Source: an uncultured Bacteroidales bacterium
Lineage (GTDB): Bacteria; Bacteroidota; Bacteroidia; Bacteroidales; Paludibacteraceae
Assembly: GCA_937911235.1 (NCBI GenBank)
Contig: CALDPN010000198.1
Coordinates: 1 to 6,744 of the forward strand
Direction: 5' to 3'
Length of the DNA stretch: 6,744 bases
Position 1 is the stretch's first letter; each line of letters starts with the position of its first letter. The position numbers and the translations under genes are program-made. Below, piece after piece: positions 4,553 through 6,744 of the stretch. A model generated the notes under the pieces. It searched no databases. It worked only from the letters and a program-made list of their open reading frames with translations, and was not told the origin of the DNA.

Positions 4553-4824
4553 TATTCCTCTTCCTCCTCGTCCTCATCGAAAGCAAGGACGGTGGTGTAG
4601 TCCGTTGTCCATTTATCAAAGTCATGCATTGTACATTTGATGTACTCTGTTTGAATTGGGTTCAATATACAGGTGTCTGACTCTAACAAAGAACCTAATA
4701 TATGATTGGCCCTCTGCACCATGCCACGGTATCGCACTATCAATGCGACCATTTGATGGGGTGACAGCTGTCTAATCCCTAATTGATATTGGTCTTCATC
4801 CATTTTCGCTGGTCTCTTGCGCAT
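4552..4824 (-). CDS. Unknown phage protein with polyacidic C-terminal tail
   Basis: This 90-aa protein has a basic N terminus (MRKRPAKM), a predicted helical middle (SPHQMVALIVRYRGMVQRANHILGSLL) and an all-acidic end (DEDEEEEE). The start at 4824 rather than the internal Met8 is supported by GGAGG 6-7 bases upstream. It overlaps the RHH gene by 29 bases. The codons of the acidic tail (GAG, GAA, GAC at 4555-4578) are also the Shine-Dalgarno sequence of the next gene. Acidic tails occur on DNA mimics and on single-strand-binding proteins as partner-docking tips, but no such fold is recognisable here. Confidence 0.8.
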   Translation of the reverse strand: MRKRPAKMDEDQYQLGIRQLSPHQMVALIVRYRGMVQRANHILGSLLESDTCILNPIQTEYIKCTMHDFDKWTTDYTTVLAFDEDEEEEE

Positions 4825-4978
4825 CGTTTGCCTCCATCTGTCTTTGCAACAGGTTCAGTTTCATGTACAAACGGAACCCTTCGCGTAGCAATTCGCTACG
4901 TGTTCTACATTCTGACTCTGCCACTTGGTCAATCTGTGACAGTAATTGTTCTGGTATTGATATAAGTACTCGTGCCAT
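4796..4978 (-). CDS. Ribbon-helix-helix (CopG/Arc-type) DNA-binding protein
   Basis: This 60-aa protein opens with a beta strand, ARVLISIPE (residues 2-10). Helix LLSQIDQVAESE and helix TRSELLREGFRLYMKLNLLQ follow, the standard layout of CopG/Arc/MetJ-type dimeric regulators, where the strand pair contacts the major groove. The conserved IPEQLL and RSELLREG stretches are both present. The C-terminal tail is short and acidic. The ATG at 4978 overlaps the previous stop by one base, and AAGGAG lies 7 bases upstream. No toxin gene follows, so it is more likely a phage transcription regulator than an antitoxin. Its targets are unknown. Confidence 0.85.
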   Translation of the reverse strand: MARVLISIPEQLLSQIDQVAESECRTRSELLREGFRLYMKLNLLQRQMEANDAQETSENG

Positions 4979-5382
4979 TAGATTACTCCTTCATGGTCAA
5001 GAGCGAACACACAGAATACAATGAAACCAGTCATTTCATCATCTACACAGAAGCAAAGGTCTCCAGATTGTCCGATAGAACACTGTTCTCTGAATGGTTC
5101 TAACGGTATGATACTGATACCTTCTGCACACTGTATGCTGTATGATGCATTACCTTCTTTGTCTTGAAGATTGATATAGATACCGCCACGTTCTTTGTCT
5201 TCCTCTGAACAAGGTGAATTTACAACCAATAGTGCTGGTGTGTCAGATTTGAAGAACGCTCCTTCTGCACAAACAGAGTCGCCTTTTCTTGCTATAGTCA
5301 TATCAAGAAGAATGTTTGCTACCAGTTCTCCGTGATTGATAGCTGGGAAATTTGTACTAACGGTCATCGCTTTTTCTGTCAT
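4978..5382 (-). CDS. Conserved-looking phage protein of unknown function
   Basis: This 134-aa soluble protein has alternating hydrophobic stretches that suggest a beta-rich fold (ALLVVNS, GGIYINLQD, GISIIPL, GFIVFCVFAL) and several cysteines (for example in EQCSIGQSGDLCFCVDDE). I see no catalytic motif, signal peptide or membrane segment. The ATG at 5382 has GGAGG 8-9 bases upstream and overlaps the preceding gene by 26 bases. Its TAA overlaps the RHH gene's ATG by one base. It sits inside the replication operon. I do not recognise the family. Confidence 0.8.
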   Translation of the reverse strand: MTEKAMTVSTNFPAINHGELVANILLDMTIARKGDSVCAEGAFFKSDTPALLVVNSPCSEEDKERGGIYINLQDKEGNASYSIQCAEGISIIPLEPFREQCSIGQSGDLCFCVDDEMTGFIVFCVFALDHEGVI

Positions 5383-5587
5383 TCTCTTCCTCCTTTATAA
5401 TTTTTACACGTGGGTCAAGAGAGGTAACGCTATATCTGAAGTTCCATTCATCAGTGCCATTGCCTGTATAGACATAGCCTCTAGCAATGCAATAGGTTAC
5501 AGCTTGTATCCAGTAGCGATATTCCTTTACCAGCGTGTCATTTACATATACTTTATAAACTGTTTCTTCTGGTAGTCTTATACGCAT
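5357..5587 (-). CDS. Small phage protein of unknown function
   Basis: This 76-aa protein probably has short beta strands at the N terminus (VYKVYVNDTLVKEY), a helix (WIQAVTYCIARG), then YVYTGNG and a LDPRVKI segment. A highly charged tail follows (KEEENDRKSDDR). The compact strand-helix-strand pattern is common among small uncharacterised phage proteins. The ATG at 5587 overlaps the end of the 45-aa gene by 10 bases, and that gene's GAGGAAG supplies the ribosome site. Function is unknown. Confidence 0.8.
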   Translation of the reverse strand: MRIRLPEETVYKVYVNDTLVKEYRYWIQAVTYCIARGYVYTGNGTDEWNFRYSVTSLDPRVKIIKEEENDRKSDDR

Positions 5588-5715
5588 GGGTCTTCCTCGT
5601 CAAATAAAGCAAGGATTACAGCAAGGAAGATGAACAGAAATCCGATATCATGTTCATTTATTGCTAACCCAATACCTGCGAATAAACATAATAGTGTCCA
5701 ATGAATTATTTTCAT
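5578..5715 (-). CDS. 45-aa membrane peptide between polymerase and downstream genes
   Basis: The ATG at 5715-5713 overlaps the polymerase TAA by one base (TAATG). GGAGG lies at 5727-5723 with a spacer of about 7 bases, so initiation is well supported. The 45 residues are very hydrophobic. Residues about 3-19 (IIHWTLLCLFAGIGLAI) and 24-38 (IGFLFIFLAVILALF) look like two short membrane segments joined by NEHD. An acidic end (DEEDPCV) follows. It runs to TAA 5580-5578 and overlaps the next gene by 10 bases. No known family is recognisable. Such peptides in phage early operons can act on host membrane functions or superinfection, but that is speculation here. Confidence 0.75.
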   Translation of the reverse strand: MKIIHWTLLCLFAGIGLAINEHDIGFLFIFLAVILALFDEEDPCV

Positions 5716-6743
5716 TATTTTGCCTCCGCCCAATTATGTCCTAGACCTGGCTCTGCCACGCTTTCAACCAACAACGGAAGACTATTCTCCATAGTATCTT
5801 GGTACCATTGTATGTCTTCGCTTGGGTCTACAGAGAAATTCATTTCATCGTGTACCTGCGTTCTTGACTTTGGTGGGTCGAACGGAGCTCTACGATAGTA
5901 GATATCCAACGAAGGAACGTCCATGTTATTACGCTTGTAAAGGTGCAACATGGCTGTCTTTGTCTGGTCAGCTGACGAGCCTTGTATTATTTTATTGAGT
6001 GCTTTATAAGTGAAAGCACGTTGTGGTGAACCTAATTCACCGTTTGGGTGTGCAGCTTTGAAACGGATACAATCATCAGTTCGTGTCCATTTCAACGCCT
6101 CTTCCCTTGTTTTGAACAGCAAAGGTGTGTAGCTGTCACGCTTGATACCGTACACTGGTATCTCCCAGTGCTCAAAGCGACCTCTGCGTTTGAGTAGTGT
6201 CAGCACATAGCCACGTCTCTTTGCTAAGTTCATAACGTATTTGTTGATTGCATCAAGGAAAGGAACACCTGCATATACAGAAGCACGAAGCTCTGACGCC
6301 TCTGCCACGGTCATCGGAGAACCTTTCTTAGTCATCTCTTCTGCAATCTTCTTGTCACCAGAACCATACATGATACCGAGACCGATAGACTTAGCCTTAC
6401 CACGGAATGCCTTCGCCTGTGCCATAAGTTCTTCCTCTGTCACGGTGACACCTTGGTGCTGATTCTGTTTAAGCATACACTGCTTTGCCACAGCTAGGTG
6501 GAAGTTCGCTTCTCTACTAGCAAACTCTGGTGTACGTGCCAAGTCTGCACCAGGGAAGCCTTCCTCCTTCAATAAGGTGATTTCCCCAGTGGTCATATCT
6601 TTAACTTGGCGGACACCAAATTTACTATCTAATAGCAACACTAGGTTTACAAGCATCTTTGGTTCCTGTCCAGGGAAGTCCATACACAACCATTGTTCGT
6701 TATCGTTATCTGGCAAGAACAACGAACGCATCTGTTTACCAAT
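5715..6743 (-). CDS. DNA polymerase I family (family A) protein, C-terminal part; 5' end outside window
   Basis: The frame is open to the right edge and ends at TAA 5717-5715. About 342 residues of the palm and fingers are present. Counting from the Met at 6731, motif A is MDFPGQEPKM with Asp18 and Glu23. The O-helix motif B is RGKAKSIGLGIMYGSGDKKI (110-129), with Arg110, Lys114 and Tyr122. QGSSADQTKTAM (250-261) is the conserved helix before motif C, which is VHDE (293-296). The catalytic aspartates are Asp18 and Asp295. The exonuclease domain, if present, lies outside the window. The SGDKKI context resembles T7-like polymerases. The residue equivalent to E. coli Phe762 is Leu118. It is the first gene seen of the leftward operon and is coupled to the 45-aa gene by TAATG. 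It should be the replicative polymerase of the phage. Confidence 0.95.
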   Translation of the reverse strand: MGKQMRSLFLPDNDNEQWLCMDFPGQEPKMLVNLVLLLDSKFGVRQVKDMTTGEITLLKEEGFPGADLARTPEFASREANFHLAVAKQCMLKQNQHQGVTVTEEELMAQAKAFRGKAKSIGLGIMYGSGDKKIAEEMTKKGSPMTVAEASELRASVYAGVPFLDAINKYVMNLAKRRGYVLTLLKRRGRFEHWEIPVYGIKRDSYTPLLFKTREEALKWTRTDDCIRFKAAHPNGELGSPQRAFTYKALNKIIQGSSADQTKTAMLHLYKRNNMDVPSLDIYYRRAPFDPPKSRTQVHDEMNFSVDPSEDIQWYQDTMENSLPLLVESVAEPGLGHNWAEAK

Positions 6744-6744
6744 T

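Noticed and set aside
4796..4978. RHH protein as antitoxin of a toxin-antitoxin pair
   Set aside because: The overlapping neighbours do not resemble known toxins, and the gene lies inside a replication operon.

Overview
The window looks like part of a tailed-phage (or prophage) genome infecting a low-GC bacterium, probably a member of the Bacillota. The support is strong GGAGG-type ribosome sites, near-perfect sigma-70/sigma-A promoters, tightly overlapping small genes, a phage-style family A DNA polymerase and an SNF2-type helicase. No integrase, terminase, capsid or tail protein is recognisable here, so lifestyle and morphology are not shown directly.

Layout. The left part (about 1-1206) is read rightward. 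It holds the 3' end of an unrecognised phage gene, a clear terminator, a likely promoter, two small membrane proteins (stop and start overlap by one base) and a candidate 33-aa gene that ends just before another terminator. The two membrane proteins look like a lysis-type (holin-like) pair, but this is inferred from architecture. The right part (1592-6744) is one leftward operon of nine genes. In order of transcription these are a DNA polymerase I-family protein (5' end outside the window), a 45-aa membrane peptide, two unknown proteins, a ribbon-helix-helix DNA-binding protein, two acidic unknown proteins, an SNF2 helicase interrupted by a LAGLIDADG intein, and a LuxR/GerE-type helix-turn-helix protein. 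Most junctions overlap (TAATG or longer), so translation is probably coupled. This is a replication module with its small accessory proteins.

The most interesting stretch is the gene-poor gap between the two convergent modules (about 1207-1591). It is a compact array of leftward signals. Two promoters have exact TTGACA and TATAAT boxes with 17-bp spacers, and each is followed within about 50-100 nt by an intrinsic terminator. They predict two back-to-back small RNAs of about 53 and 101 nt. A third copy of the -35 element (TTGACACAATT) heads a structured segment closed by an 8-bp stem and a T-run, but it lacks a recognisable -10. The outermost leftward terminator and the rightward lysis-module terminator share one T/A tract, which is a perfect 20-bp palindrome. 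If these terminators are overridden, transcription would run antisense through the lysis-like genes. The array could therefore be a phage sRNA locus, a cis-acting antitermination region, or an early/late switch. The HTH and RHH proteins are candidate regulators.

The helicase intein sits exactly in the ATP-binding P-loop, so the helicase should be inactive until splicing restores MG-SGKT. The polymerase has Leu at the position equivalent to E. coli Phe762, a variant that has been associated with temperate phages.
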